From Bacteroidales bacterium (lineage in GTDB: Bacteria > Bacteroidota > Bacteroidia > Bacteroidales > P3): a stretch of DNA of 64,000 nt. The notes under the pieces are model-generated. The model made no database searches, was not told the origin of the DNA, and saw only the letters and a list, made by a program, of their open reading frames with translations. The translations under genes and the position numbers were made by a program. Where the stretch lies: contig JAQVXZ010000002.1 of the NCBI GenBank assembly GCA_028708845.1, forward strand, positions 124,001-188,000, given 5' to 3'. Each line of letters begins with the position of its first letter. Position 1 is the first letter of the stretch. Positions 24,998-33,984 of the stretch are shown one piece after another.

Positions 24998-25305
24998 TGA
25001 AGTTTAGCCTACCCTCTTTCGTAAATAAGAAAAACATTATTAAACTACTTATCAATAGGTATTTTCTGATAGGGGTAGCTTTCCTTTTATTAATTATCCT
25101 TGGTGAAAACAGCATTGTTTATAGCTATAAACTCCATAAGCAATTAAACGAAATGAAGGCAAAGAAGGAGTTTTACATTGAAGAGATTAAGCAAGACAGC
25201 ATTAATATTATAAGACTTCAAACCGATATGGAGGCTATTGAAAAATACGGTAGGGAAAAGTATCTAATGAAAAAGGATAACGAAGATATCTTTATTATTC
25301 GATAG
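24997..25305 (+). CDS. FtsB/DivIC-like septum formation protein
   Basis: This 102-aa single-pass protein has a short cytoplasmic N-terminus, one helix (about 22-42, YFLIGVAFLLLIILGENSIV), then a periplasmic coiled coil (HKQLNEMKAKKEFYIEEIKQDSINIIRLQTD) and the short conserved tail EKYGREKYLMKKDNEDIFII. That layout matches FtsB/DivIC, which links FtsQ and FtsL in the divisome. Its last 11 bases overlap the convergent antiporter gene. Confidence 0.82.
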   Translation: MKFSLPSFVNKKNIIKLLINRYFLIGVAFLLLIILGENSIVYSYKLHKQLNEMKAKKEFYIEEIKQDSINIIRLQTDMEAIEKYGREKYLMKKDNEDIFIIR

Positions 25306-27574
25306 GACAAGCCTCTGTCTTTCCTTTTGAACAAATAAGAACAGAGGAAACATTATTAAGCCATTCTTTCTTTATTTGGAATAGCTTATTATAGTTTTCA
25401 AAGCTAATTATTATTAGATCTTGGTGTCTAATATACTTCTCATTTACGCTCTTCTCACTTATAAAATTAATATTATCCTCATAGTTTTCAAGCTTAGCGC
25501 TTGACTTCAAATCAGTTGTTGTAAAGTTCAAAATGCTTACCCAAACTGCTGAATTATCAATTAACTTCTTTGCATAATCAAGTAGGTATTCATCCTCTAC
25601 ATCATATATAGGGATAAATATATTCTCAATTTTCTTTAAGTTTTTATTGATAAGAATGCCAACAGGTATATTCGTTTTATTTACTATTGCCCTTGTATTA
25701 TTATCAATAATAGAACTTTCAAGTAGTTTCTCTTTCCCAAATACAGTATTAATTAATCTTTCTGGATTAATGATTTGTGTTGTAAAGCCAAGAACCTTTC
25801 CCAGCAAACTACCATAGTACATAGACTCCTCTATATCCATTAGCAATAAATCGTAATTCCCTTTATTTGTTACTTCAATAAGCTCGGCATCAATATTAGC
25901 TGAAACCTTAAATAATGAAATTAACTTTCTATTAAGCTCATTTGCTTCTTCCGTTATTGGAGAGAAGCTTTCTTTTTCATAAATATTCATATCCATTTGA
26001 TGTAAGCCATTTGAAGGGGTCATATGTATGGCAGTGATTGGTGAATCATTATCTGTCCGCTTTGAAAAGCTGTTTGCTAATTGTAGTAATGCCCTACTCT
26101 TACTTGGGTTACGGAAAAACAAAAGTAGCTTATCTTCCGATAAACCATATATATTATGTTTGACAATCCTATCTTTAATAGGCTTAAATATCTTATCAAT
26201 AACACTTAGAGAGAAACCTGTCATAAATGTAGTAACCAAAGCCATAATAACCATTATAGCAAATATCTCAGCATTCAGAATTCCTAAATCATAACCAATA
26301 TTCAATACTATCAGCTCCATAAGGCCACGAGTATTCATAAGAGTTCCCATAATTAAACTATCTCTCCAAGTCTGACCAACAAATTTTGCAGCCAAGGCAC
26401 TTCCTAAAAACTTACCAGTAATAGCGATAAGAATAGTTAATCCTGTTATCTCCCATATGTTAGCATTAGCAATAAGTCCAATATCTGTTTTTAAACCACT
26501 GATAACGAAAAATAGAGGTAAGAGTAAAACTAGTGCAACATCTTGTATCTTTTCTATAAATATTCTTCTAAAATTTGGGTTCTCAGGCATAATAGCTCCT
26601 GCCAAGAAAGCTCCAAATAGGGCGTGAATACCGATAGTTTCTGTTATAAAAGAAGAAATTAATAGTACAAGGAAGACAATTACAATCAGAGTTTTATTTA
26701 AAAAAGTTTCAGGTTTAGCCGATTCAACTATCTTTTTTAGGAATGGCCTAACCACCTTAATCATGAATAAAACATAAGCAATGGCTACAATAATAGTATA
26801 GATAGAACTAACGAAAGAGCCAGCCTTAACAATTGCTATAATTGCAGCCAGCATACACCAAGCAGTAATATCATTTATTGCAGCACAAATTAGGGCTAAG
26901 GCTCCAAGCTTTGTCTTATGCATCCCACGTTCTTGAACAATACGAGCCAAGACAGGGAAGGCAGTAATGCTCATTGAAATGCCAATAAATAAAGAAAATG
27001 AAAGAAAATCAACATTGGAAGGTGCAAGGAAAGGATAAATATAATAAGCTAATCCAAGTCCTAAAGTAAAAGGAAATATAATACTTGCATTGCTTATAAC
27101 ACTTGCTTCGTATGCTTTGTTTTTCAGAACCTTTAAGTTAAGCTCCATCCCAATAACAAACATAAATAAGACTAAACCTATTTGACTTAGTATTTGTAGG
27201 TTGCCAAGAGAAGATTCAGGAAATAAGAAATTAGATATATCAGGGTAGTGAAAGCCTAAGAGAGAGGGGCCAAGAACAATACCTGCAAGTATTTCTCCAA
27301 TAACAACAGGCTGACCTATCTTCTTAAATAAGAATCCAAAAACTCTTGAGACTGCTATTATTGTTATTATTTGAAGAATCAGTAATCCAATAGAATGATT
27401 TAGGTTTTCAATAATAAAGCTTTTGAAGTTTTGGAAAGGAGAACCGGTTGAAACTTTCACCATAATACTTCTTCCTATTTCTAAGTCTTTACCAAAATAA
27501 AAGATTAGAAATATAAGAGCTGCGAATATGCCCATTATTACTAAGTAAAACAATGTATTTCTAAGTTTTTTCAT
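25295..27574 (-). CDS. CPA2-family monovalent cation/proton antiporter
   Basis: This 759-aa protein has an N-terminal helix, then about 12 membrane helices (roughly 55-460) with the family blocks QPVVIGEILAGIVLGPSLLG, SMSITAFPVLARIVQERGM, AAINDITAWCML (the ND pair) and GALFGAFLAGAIMPENPNFR-type sequence, ending in MGTLMNTRGLMELIVLNIGYDLG. A soluble C-terminal domain (about 490-759) resembles a universal-stress-like sensor. It exchanges Na+ or K+ for H+ across the inner membrane. Strongest kinship is to KefB/NapA-like exchangers. Confidence 0.87.
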   Translation of the reverse strand: MKKLRNTLFYLVIMGIFAALIFLIFYFGKDLEIGRSIMVKVSTGSPFQNFKSFIIENLNHSIGLLILQIITIIAVSRVFGFLFKKIGQPVVIGEILAGIVLGPSLLGFHYPDISNFLFPESSLGNLQILSQIGLVLFMFVIGMELNLKVLKNKAYEASVISNASIIFPFTLGLGLAYYIYPFLAPSNVDFLSFSLFIGISMSITAFPVLARIVQERGMHKTKLGALALICAAINDITAWCMLAAIIAIVKAGSFVSSIYTIIVAIAYVLFMIKVVRPFLKKIVESAKPETFLNKTLIVIVFLVLLISSFITETIGIHALFGAFLAGAIMPENPNFRRIFIEKIQDVALVLLLPLFFVISGLKTDIGLIANANIWEITGLTILIAITGKFLGSALAAKFVGQTWRDSLIMGTLMNTRGLMELIVLNIGYDLGILNAEIFAIMVIMALVTTFMTGFSLSVIDKIFKPIKDRIVKHNIYGLSEDKLLLFFRNPSKSRALLQLANSFSKRTDNDSPITAIHMTPSNGLHQMDMNIYEKESFSPITEEANELNRKLISLFKVSANIDAELIEVTNKGNYDLLLMDIEESMYYGSLLGKVLGFTTQIINPERLINTVFGKEKLLESSIIDNNTRAIVNKTNIPVGILINKNLKKIENIFIPIYDVEDEYLLDYAKKLIDNSAVWVSILNFTTTDLKSSAKLENYEDNINFISEKSVNEKYIRHQDLIIISFENYNKLFQIKKEWLNNVSSVLICSKGKTEACPIE

Positions 27575-27635
27575 GCTTATAACAAGTTTAAAGCTAATAA
27601 TGATAAATCAATACCTAAAAGGAGTAATCAGAGTA

Positions 27636-27643
27636 CAAAAGTA
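27636..27643 (-). promoter_or_regulatory. -7 element of the antiporter gene
   Basis: Minus-strand TACTTTTG, 62 bases before the ATG at 27574. Confidence 0.45.
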
Positions 27644-27718
27644 GTATAAAAGATTGTGGATTTATACATTGCTTGCTTAAATTATTCAACAATAATTTAA
27701 TATACTATATAATGGAAT

Positions 27719-29005
27719 CTAAACCACCTCAGCCACTGTGAAAGTACTACCTCCAACAAAGACTAAATCACCTTCTTTTGCATTTTTTTGAGCAGCCTTT
27801 AAGGCATCTTTAACAGAGGGATAAACAGTGTAATTTAATCCTGCTTCTTTTGCTTTTTCTGCCAATATCTCAACCTCTAATCCTCTTGGGATATCAGCTT
27901 TGCAAAGATAATAATCAGCTTTCTTTGGCAGTAATTGAAGAACCTTATCAATCTCCTTATCATTAACCATACCCAAAACAAAATGTAGGTTATTATGAGG
28001 GGTTTGACTGATTTGTTTAATTATATAATTTAGTCCATCCTCATTATGTCCAGTATCGCAGATAGTCAAAGGGTTTTCAGAAAGTGTTTGCCACCTTCCC
28101 ATAAGAGGTGCATTTTGTTGAAGATTAAGGAAACCTTGTCTTATCTCCTGTTCACTAAACTTATATCCTAATTCGCCTAATACATTAATAGCAGAAATAA
28201 CAGTTAATATATTATTTGTCTGATAGTCGCCACTTAAAACAGAAACCAAATCCTTATATATTAAATCATCATTTCTGTAAATATCAAGAATAAGTTTAGA
28301 ATCAAGATGACGAGTATTTCTAACAGAATATATCTGGTCAGCAAAGTAAATAGGAGAATTCATTTCTCTTGCTTTACTTATAAAAACATTAGCTGTCTCT
28401 TCTTGAGTTTGACCAATAATAATAGGAGTATTCTTTTTAATAATTCCAGCCTTTTCCCCTCCAATTTCTGAAAGAGTATTTCCTAAGAACATAGTATGAT
28501 CTATCCCTATATTAGTAATTACCGACAATAGAGGAGAAAGAACATTTGTAGAATCTAATCTTCCACCCATTCCAACTTCAATAATTGCAATATCAACCTC
28601 CTGTTCTTCAAAATACTTAAACGCCATAGCAACAGCCGTTTCAAAGAAAGAAGGCTGAATCTTTTCAATAAGAGCCTTATTCTTTTCAACAAAGTCCACA
28701 ACCCACTCCTTCTCAACCATAATCCCATTTACCCTAATTCTTTCTCTGAAATCCTTTAAGTGTGGAGAAGTATGAAGTCCAACCTTTAAGCCTTTCTCCC
28801 TAAGCAAAGACGCCAAAAGATGAGATGTTGATCCTTTCCCATTAGTCCCAGCAACATGAATAGCCTTAAATTTATGCTGAGGATTATCCAAAGCCTCCAT
28901 CAAAGCAATAGTATTCCCCAAGTCCGACTTATAAGCCGCCGCTCCAATTCTCTGAAACATAGGTAAAAAAGTAAAAAGATAATCAATAGTCTCATCGTAG
29001 TTCAT
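27719..29005 (-). CDS. folC: Folylpolyglutamate synthase / dihydrofolate synthase
   Basis: This 428-aa Mur-ligase-family enzyme adds glutamate to folates (and to dihydropteroate). It shows the P-loop HVAGTNGKGSTSHLLASLL, TSPHLKDFRERIRVNG, IIEVGMGGRLDSTNV, SVITNIGIDHTMFLGNT and, in the C-terminal domain, MGRWQTL and DTGHNEDGL. I begin at ATG 29005 (MNYDETIDYLF) because it follows the -7 element (29033-29040); the earlier in-frame ATG lies inside that promoter. Confidence 0.95.
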   Translation of the reverse strand: MNYDETIDYLFTFLPMFQRIGAAAYKSDLGNTIALMEALDNPQHKFKAIHVAGTNGKGSTSHLLASLLREKGLKVGLHTSPHLKDFRERIRVNGIMVEKEWVVDFVEKNKALIEKIQPSFFETAVAMAFKYFEEQEVDIAIIEVGMGGRLDSTNVLSPLLSVITNIGIDHTMFLGNTLSEIGGEKAGIIKKNTPIIIGQTQEETANVFISKAREMNSPIYFADQIYSVRNTRHLDSKLILDIYRNDDLIYKDLVSVLSGDYQTNNILTVISAINVLGELGYKFSEQEIRQGFLNLQQNAPLMGRWQTLSENPLTICDTGHNEDGLNYIIKQISQTPHNNLHFVLGMVNDKEIDKVLQLLPKKADYYLCKADIPRGLEVEILAEKAKEAGLNYTVYPSVKDALKAAQKNAKEGDLVFVGGSTFTVAEVV

Positions 29006-29032
29006 AACCTCTTTTATTTTAAAATAAGAAGG

Positions 29033-29040
29033 CAAAGTTA
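29033..29040 (-). promoter_or_regulatory. -7 element of folC
   Basis: Minus-strand TAACTTTG, 27 bases before the chosen folC ATG. Confidence 0.6.
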
Positions 29041-29065
29041 ATCAAAAAACAAATATACAGACCAC

Positions 29066-29096
29066 AAAAAAGGCAGACTGTAATTAGTCTGCCTTA
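29066..29096 (-). terminator. Terminator after glyA
   Basis: AAGGCAGACT and AGTCTGCCTT flank a 6-nt loop, with a T run on the minus-strand 3' side. Confidence 0.8.
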
Positions 29097-29119
29097 GTGT
29101 ATTTAGTCTTTAAAGTTTT

Positions 29120-30400
29120 TTACCAAGCGAAAAGAGGGCGTTTGCTCATCATTTCGTTAACTTGCTTTCTTACTTTAGTGATATTTGCTTCGTTATTAAC
29201 GTCTGTAAGAATTAAGTCAATCATTTCAGCAATTGCTTCCATTTCATTTTCCTTAACTCCTCGTGTTGTGATAGCTGCAGTTCCTAAACGGATACCTGAG
29301 GTTTGGAATGGTGAACGTGAATCGAAAGGTACCATATTCTTATTAATTGTAATATCAGCCTTAACTAATGTGTTTTCAGCTACCTTACCTGTTAGTTCAG
29401 GGAACTTAGCTCTAAGGTCAATAAGGATTAAGTGGTTATCTGTTCCGCCTGAAACAACTTTATAACCTCTTGACATCATTGCAGTCGCAAGAGCATCAGC
29501 GTTTTTCTTAACTTGTTTTAAGTAATCACCGTATCCTGGAGTTAGAGCTTCGCCAAAAGCAACAGCCTTAGCAGCAATAACGTGCTCAAGTGGTCCTCCT
29601 TGAATTCCTGGGAAAACAGCAGAGTCTAAAAGTGCAGACATCATTCTAATTTCTCCCTTAGGTGTTTTCTTGCCCCATGGATTAGGGAAGTCTTTTCCTA
29701 CTAAGATCATACCACCTCTTGGTCCACGAAGAGTCTTATGTGTTGTAGTAGTACAGATATGGCAATACTCAACAGCATTATTTAATATACCCTTAGCAAT
29801 TAAACCTGCTGGGTGAGCAATGTCTCCCATTAAGATAGCTCCTACTTTATCAGCAATAGCACGCATTCTCTTCCAATCCATATCTCTTGAATAAGCAGAT
29901 GCACCACCTACAATAAGTTTTGGTTTATGCTCAAGAGCAAGTGCTTCCATCTTATCATAGTTAATTCTACCTGTTTCTTCGTCTACTCCGTAAGCTACTG
30001 GCTTGTAGTTAATACCTGAAGCATTTACTGGAGAACCATGTGTAAGGTGACCACCGTGGTTAAGGTCTAAGCCCATGAAAGTATCTCCAGCATTCAAACA
30101 AGCTAAGAAGACAGCCATATTAGCTTGAGCTCCTGAGTGTGGTTGAACGTTTGCATATTCTGCACCAAACAATTCCTTAGCTCTATCAATAGCTAATTGT
30201 TCTGATTGGTCTACAATTTGGCATCCACCATAGTATCTTTTTGCTGGGTAACCCTCAGCATATTTGTTAGTCATAACTGATCCCATTGCTTCCATAACTT
30301 GTTCTGAAACAAAGTTCTCAGAAGCTATCAGCTCAAGGCCGCTTAATTGTCTTTCTTTTTCCTGAGCAATCAGGTCAAAGATTTTTGTGTCTCTTGTCAT
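29120..30400 (-). CDS. glyA: Serine hydroxymethyltransferase
   Basis: This 426-aa PLP enzyme moves a one-carbon unit between serine and tetrahydrofolate. Features are [34 protein letters not shown], the PLP-lysine motif [13 protein letters not shown] (Lys near 230), [15 protein letters not shown] and the C-terminal [15 protein letters not shown]. The length is typical. It precedes folC on the same strand, a sensible folate pairing, but a terminator and a separate promoter lie between them. Confidence 0.97.
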   Translation of the reverse strand: MTRDTKIFDLIAQEKERQLSGLELIASENFVSEQVMEAMGSVMTNKYAEGYPAKRYYGGCQIVDQSEQLAIDRAKELFGAEYANVQPHSGAQANMAVFLACLNAGDTFMGLDLNHGGHLTHGSPVNASGINYKPVAYGVDEETGRINYDKMEALALEHKPKLIVGGASAYSRDMDWKRMRAIADKVGAILMGDIAHPAGLIAKGILNNAVEYCHICTTTTHKTLRGPRGGMILVGKDFPNPWGKKTPKGEIRMMSALLDSAVFPGIQGGPLEHVIAAKAVAFGEALTPGYGDYLKQVKKNADALATAMMSRGYKVVSGGTDNHLILIDLRAKFPELTGKVAENTLVKADITINKNMVPFDSRSPFQTSGIRLGTAAITTRGVKENEMEAIAEMIDLILTDVNNEANITKVRKQVNEMMSKRPLFAW

Positions 30401-30440
30401 ATCGTATATAATTTTATGTTAAACATTTGTTTTAAAGGTG

Positions 30441-30448
30441 CAAATATA
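30441..30448 (-). promoter_or_regulatory. -7 element of glyA
   Basis: Minus-strand TATATTTG, 40 bases before the ATG at 30400. Confidence 0.6.
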
Positions 30449-30583
30449 AGATTTTATTTTGTCATCAAGTCCATAATTCCTACTTTTATAGCATAAACTT
30501 ATTAGTTACCATAATTAATCCATAAATATGGAAATTAAGAATAAGATAAATGCAAATTTAAGTGTAAGAGGAGAGGTTTTCTA

Positions 30584-31789
30584 TTACTCCATTTTATAGC
30601 GAGAAAAGACTTTCTCGGGATTTATTGGGAATGGATTTTCGTTAAACCATGCCATAAATCTATCAAATTGGGCTTTGTTTTGTTTTATCCAAATACCTGC
30701 TTCGTTGGTGTTGCCATAACCAAATAGCCAGTAGTTATAGGCATCGAAGAAACCTAAATCGATTAGTTGTTTATGGTAATCGAATAATACGTTTTTGAAA
30801 GTTGGGCTTTCTCTTTGGAATATTGAAATAAAGCGTTTGCGAATATCAATAAGGGAGCTAAGTGTTATATTAGTTTTTCCGTAACATGCTTTTAGCAATG
30901 CGTTTTCGTAGTTTTCAGGGAATAGGTTTGGTCTTGTCTTGCTATCAGAATAAACTATTGTTGGGTCGTTGAAATTAACCGATATTTGATTTACATTAAA
31001 TGTTATCTCACTATGGTAAGTGTCATAGAGTTTCTTAGAAATTTCTTTTGACCTTACAGAGCCTCTTTCAAGGTTCATAAAAATTTCACCATACATAACG
31101 CCCCATACTTCTTCAGAGGATGAAAGGAAGATTTGAGATGCACGATAGTAATTTGATGCAAAGCTTGGGTCTTGTTCTATTCCTTTTTCATAGTAAAACA
31201 ATGCTCCAATAAAATTGCTCCTCTTATATGCTATATTCCCTCTTTCCAAAAACAAACAACCAGCCTTTGGATGTTTTTCAAATCCTTTATCATATGTTAC
31301 TATTGCCATGGCTTCGTTTCCTGCCTCATCGTAAGAGTTTCCTAAGAGTTGGTAAACGTCAGCAGGGCAATCAGGTTGTTTTGTTAGGGGATCAAGAATT
31401 TGTATTGCTTTTTGAAATTCCTTCATCAAATAATAAGTCCAAGCAAGTTCATACTTAAATTTTAATTCTTGTCCAGGACATAATGCTAAGGCTTCTTTTA
31501 ATAATTCTTCTGCAACCCAATATTGATTATCTTCAATCTGACGATGTGCCTCTTCAAGTTTTTCTTGTGCTTTTGTACAAGCCTCTAAGGTCTTATCGAT
31601 AACTGGAGCTTTAGGCTCAACTTTTTTAATTGGTTTTGGTGTAGCTGTTTTCTTAGTTGCTGCTTTACCCTTTGTTTTAGCGTTGTTTTGAGTTGAGGTC
31701 TTTGCTTTTTGGCTTGTTTTCTTAGGAGTTTGAGCCATGCAAACAAATGGTAATGCAAATAATAGAATCAATATTAAAAGTCTTTTCAT
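30584..31789 (-). CDS. Periplasmic TPR-repeat protein
   Basis: This 401-aa protein has a signal peptide (MKRLLILILLFALPFVCMAQ), a low-complexity Lys/Thr/Ala linker (about 21-65) and at least three to four TPR-like helical repeats between about 70 and 230 (for example YWVAEELLKEALALCPGQELKFKYELAWTYYLMKEFQKAIQIL, and FIGALFYYEKGIEQDPSFASNYYRASQIF). The C-terminal half is helical without a known motif. Such proteins act as scaffolds; the partner is unknown. Its -7 element overlaps the end of the upstream lipoprotein gene region. Confidence 0.72.
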   Translation of the reverse strand: MKRLLILILLFALPFVCMAQTPKKTSQKAKTSTQNNAKTKGKAATKKTATPKPIKKVEPKAPVIDKTLEACTKAQEKLEEAHRQIEDNQYWVAEELLKEALALCPGQELKFKYELAWTYYLMKEFQKAIQILDPLTKQPDCPADVYQLLGNSYDEAGNEAMAIVTYDKGFEKHPKAGCLFLERGNIAYKRSNFIGALFYYEKGIEQDPSFASNYYRASQIFLSSSEEVWGVMYGEIFMNLERGSVRSKEISKKLYDTYHSEITFNVNQISVNFNDPTIVYSDSKTRPNLFPENYENALLKACYGKTNITLSSLIDIRKRFISIFQRESPTFKNVLFDYHKQLIDLGFFDAYNYWLFGYGNTNEAGIWIKQNKAQFDRFMAWFNENPFPINPEKVFSRYKME

Positions 31790-31831
31790 CTTTCTTTTCT
31801 GTTTTTCTTATTTTCTTATTGGAATATGCTG

Positions 31832-31839
31832 CAAAGATA
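31832..31839 (-). promoter_or_regulatory. -7 element of the TPR gene
   Basis: Minus-strand TATCTTTG, 42 bases before the ATG at 31789. Confidence 0.55.
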
Positions 31840-31845
31840 ATAGTT

Positions 31846-32202
31846 TTATTTAAGTAAGCCCTTAGCTGCTTTTAGAATTGTGCTTTCTATATTAGAGACT
31901 TGTTTTTTCTGAGCTGAAGTCATATTTGGTATTAACTTATCTATACTATTCTTATAGTCCTTTGCTTTGGAAAGTAGGTTAGCTGCTTCTATTATTGCCA
32001 AAGGGTCTCCATCTTTTGCTTTAGTTGCAACAGAAATATAATGTCTAGCCATAGAATCATAGTTCGATATCATATCACTAATATTATTTATTGAGTTTGC
32101 AACCTTATTTACAGACTTAAAAGCTGAACATTGGGTGAAGATCATTGGTGAAACTAATAGCATAATAATGATAATTAGTCTTGAAATTCTTTTCTTAATC
32201 AT
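31846..32202 (-). CDS. Small lipoprotein, unknown
   Basis: This 118-aa protein starts at ATG 32202 (MIKKRISRLIIIIMLLVSPMIFTQCSAFK), with the lipidated Cys near 25. The mature part is helical (ANSINNISDMISNYDSMARHYISVATKAKDGDPLAIIEAANLLSKAKDYKNSIDKL) and ends MTSAQKKQVSNIESTILKAAKGLLK. The family is not recognised by me. It sits 35 bases from the -7 element at 32237-32244, which is divergent to the nitroreductase promoter. Confidence 0.62.
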   Translation of the reverse strand: MIKKRISRLIIIIMLLVSPMIFTQCSAFKSVNKVANSINNISDMISNYDSMARHYISVATKAKDGDPLAIIEAANLLSKAKDYKNSIDKLIPNMTSAQKKQVSNIESTILKAAKGLLK

Positions 32203-32236
32203 ATTGGTTATTTTTAAATTATTATTTTTCAATCTA

Positions 32237-32244
32237 CAAATGTA
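32237..32244 (-). promoter_or_regulatory. -7 element of the small lipoprotein gene
   Basis: Minus-strand TACATTTG. The plus-strand -7 element of the nitroreductase gene lies 20 bases away (32265-32272), so the two promoters overlap back to back. Confidence 0.55.
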
Positions 32245-32264
32245 AGTCTTTTTTATTTATTTTC

Positions 32265-32272
32265 TATCTTTG
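32265..32272 (+). promoter_or_regulatory. -7 element of the nitroreductase gene
   Basis: TATCTTTG; an in-frame TTG at 32270 is inside it, so translation must start downstream. Confidence 0.55.
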
Positions 32273-32305
32273 CCGAAATTAAACTTGATTAAAAAAATAA
32301 TAGAA

Positions 32306-33067
32306 GTGGAAAGAGATAAAATTAAAACCTTATTAGAAAGAAGAACAATAAGAGAATATACTGATAAACCGATAAGCCAAGAGACATTAAATAATTTGCT
32401 TGAGGCAGGGATAAGAGGCTCAAACTGTGGGAATATGCAGATATATTCTATTATCGTTACCCAAGATAAGGAAAGAAGAAAAGAGTTAAGAAAGTTTCAT
32501 TTTGGACAAAAAATGGTGGAAGAAGCTCCTCTTGTCTTAACTATTTGTGCAGACCTAAACCGTTTTCATAAGTGGTGCTTACAAAGAGGAACAACTGTTG
32601 AGTATGATAATTTCCTTTGGCTAAATATAGCAACCATTGATGCAACCATTGTAACCCAATCAATATCCAATGCAGCCGAAGAGCTAGGACTAGGCATTTG
32701 TTATATGGGAACAGTAAACTATATGGCAAGGCAGATAGGGGAATTCCTTAATCTTCCAAAATATGTGGTGCCTGTAACAACCATAACAATTGGTTACCCA
32801 AAAGAAAACCCACCACTAACAGAAAGGCTACCCCTTGAAGCAGTTGTCCACTACGAAACCTATAAGGATTATAGTGAAGAGGATATTGACAGATTATATA
32901 TTCCTTTTGAAGAATTGCCTCAATCAAAAAAATACTGCCAAGAAAGCAATAAAGAAAACCTTGCGAAAGTATTTACAGAAAGTCGCTATAAGGGAGAAGA
33001 TAATAGAGCTTTTTCAAGAGCTTATATTGACTTTATATCTCAGCAAGGCTTTAATAGGAACGAATAA
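32306..33067 (+). CDS. Nitroreductase-family flavoprotein
   Basis: This protein of about 253 aa has LLERRTIREYTDKPISQETLNNLLEAGIRGSNCGNMQIYSIIVT, the FMN-binding RRTIREY start and the SxxxGNMQ loop of the family. It resembles NfsA/NfrA-type NAD(P)H:flavin oxidoreductases, with a Cys-rich C-terminal portion. I place the start at GTG 32306 (VERDKIKTLLE), the first reasonable codon clear of the promoter; TTG 32285 is an alternative. The substrate is unknown. It precedes the cation-efflux gene by 11 bases, a likely operon. Confidence 0.8.
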   Translation: MERDKIKTLLERRTIREYTDKPISQETLNNLLEAGIRGSNCGNMQIYSIIVTQDKERRKELRKFHFGQKMVEEAPLVLTICADLNRFHKWCLQRGTTVEYDNFLWLNIATIDATIVTQSISNAAEELGLGICYMGTVNYMARQIGEFLNLPKYVVPVTTITIGYPKENPPLTERLPLEAVVHYETYKDYSEEDIDRLYIPFEELPQSKKYCQESNKENLAKVFTESRYKGEDNRAFSRAYIDFISQQGFNRNE

Positions 33068-33078
33068 ACAAAGAAGTT

Positions 33079-33975
33079 ATGGCACATAATCACTCACATG
33101 GACATTCTCATAACCATTCAGGTGAGGAGTCTTCAAAGAATATAATAATTGCTTTTTTCTTAAATCTAGTATTTGCAATTATTGAACTTATTGGAGGATT
33201 ACTAACCAATAGTGTTGCCATACTTTCCGACTCTGTTCATGATTTTGGAGATTCAATTTCCTTATTAATTGCTTGGCTATTCCAAAAGAAATCCCAGCAA
33301 ACAAGAGATGCAAAATACTCCTATGGATATAAGCGTTTCTCACTCCTTGGCTCTGTCTTTCTTTCAGGAGTGCTGTTTGTAGGTTCAATGTTTATTTTTG
33401 TAGAAGCCGTAAAAAGACTATTCGATCCCCAACCTGTTCACGCACAAGGAATGTTCTGGCTTGCAATACTAGGCATTGTGGTCAATGGAGTGGCTGCCCT
33501 GAGAGTGAAAAAAGGAAAATCACTAAACGAAAGGGTAGTCTATATTCATATTATGGAAGACGTTTTGGGCTGGTTTGGAGTCTTGGTTGTAAGTATTGTA
33601 ATGCTATTTGTTGATATTCCAATCCTCGACCCAATTTTATCAGTTGCCATAACCATTTGGGTATTATATAATGTATATAACAACCTTAGAGATACTTTTA
33701 AGATACTCCTACAAGCTGTGCCTGATGATGTGGATATTGAAAAGTTGAAACAAGATATTGAAGGCATAGAAAACCTAATCTCAATCCACGACTTTCATAT
33801 CTGGACACAAGACGGAATATCCCATGTTATGACCTTGCATGCAGTTGCAGACAAAGACCAGTTTATAATTAAAGAAAAGATAAGAGAGATAGCCCAAACC
33901 CACGACGTATCTCACGTAACCGTAGAATTTGAGCCATCTAATATTCCTTGCGAGTACGAAGAGTGCAAGGAGTAA
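33079..33975 (+). CDS. Cation diffusion facilitator (Zn/Co/Cd efflux)
   Basis: This 298-aa inner-membrane antiporter has a His-rich N-terminus (MAHNHSHGHSHNHSGEE) likely to bind metal. Six helices follow, with the metal-site motifs SVAILSDSVHDFGDSISLLIAW (helix 2, HxxxD) and YIHIMEDVLGWFGVLVVSIVM (helix 5, HxxxD-like). The cytoplasmic C-terminal domain contains ISIHDFHIWTQDGISHVMTLHAV. It belongs to the CzcD/ZitB group. The 11-base spacing from the nitroreductase gene suggests co-transcription. Confidence 0.92.
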   Translation: MAHNHSHGHSHNHSGEESSKNIIIAFFLNLVFAIIELIGGLLTNSVAILSDSVHDFGDSISLLIAWLFQKKSQQTRDAKYSYGYKRFSLLGSVFLSGVLFVGSMFIFVEAVKRLFDPQPVHAQGMFWLAILGIVVNGVAALRVKKGKSLNERVVYIHIMEDVLGWFGVLVVSIVMLFVDIPILDPILSVAITIWVLYNVYNNLRDTFKILLQAVPDDVDIEKLKQDIEGIENLISIHDFHIWTQDGISHVMTLHAVADKDQFIIKEKIREIAQTHDVSHVTVEFEPSNIPCEYEECKE

Positions 33976-33984
33976 GCCTATTTC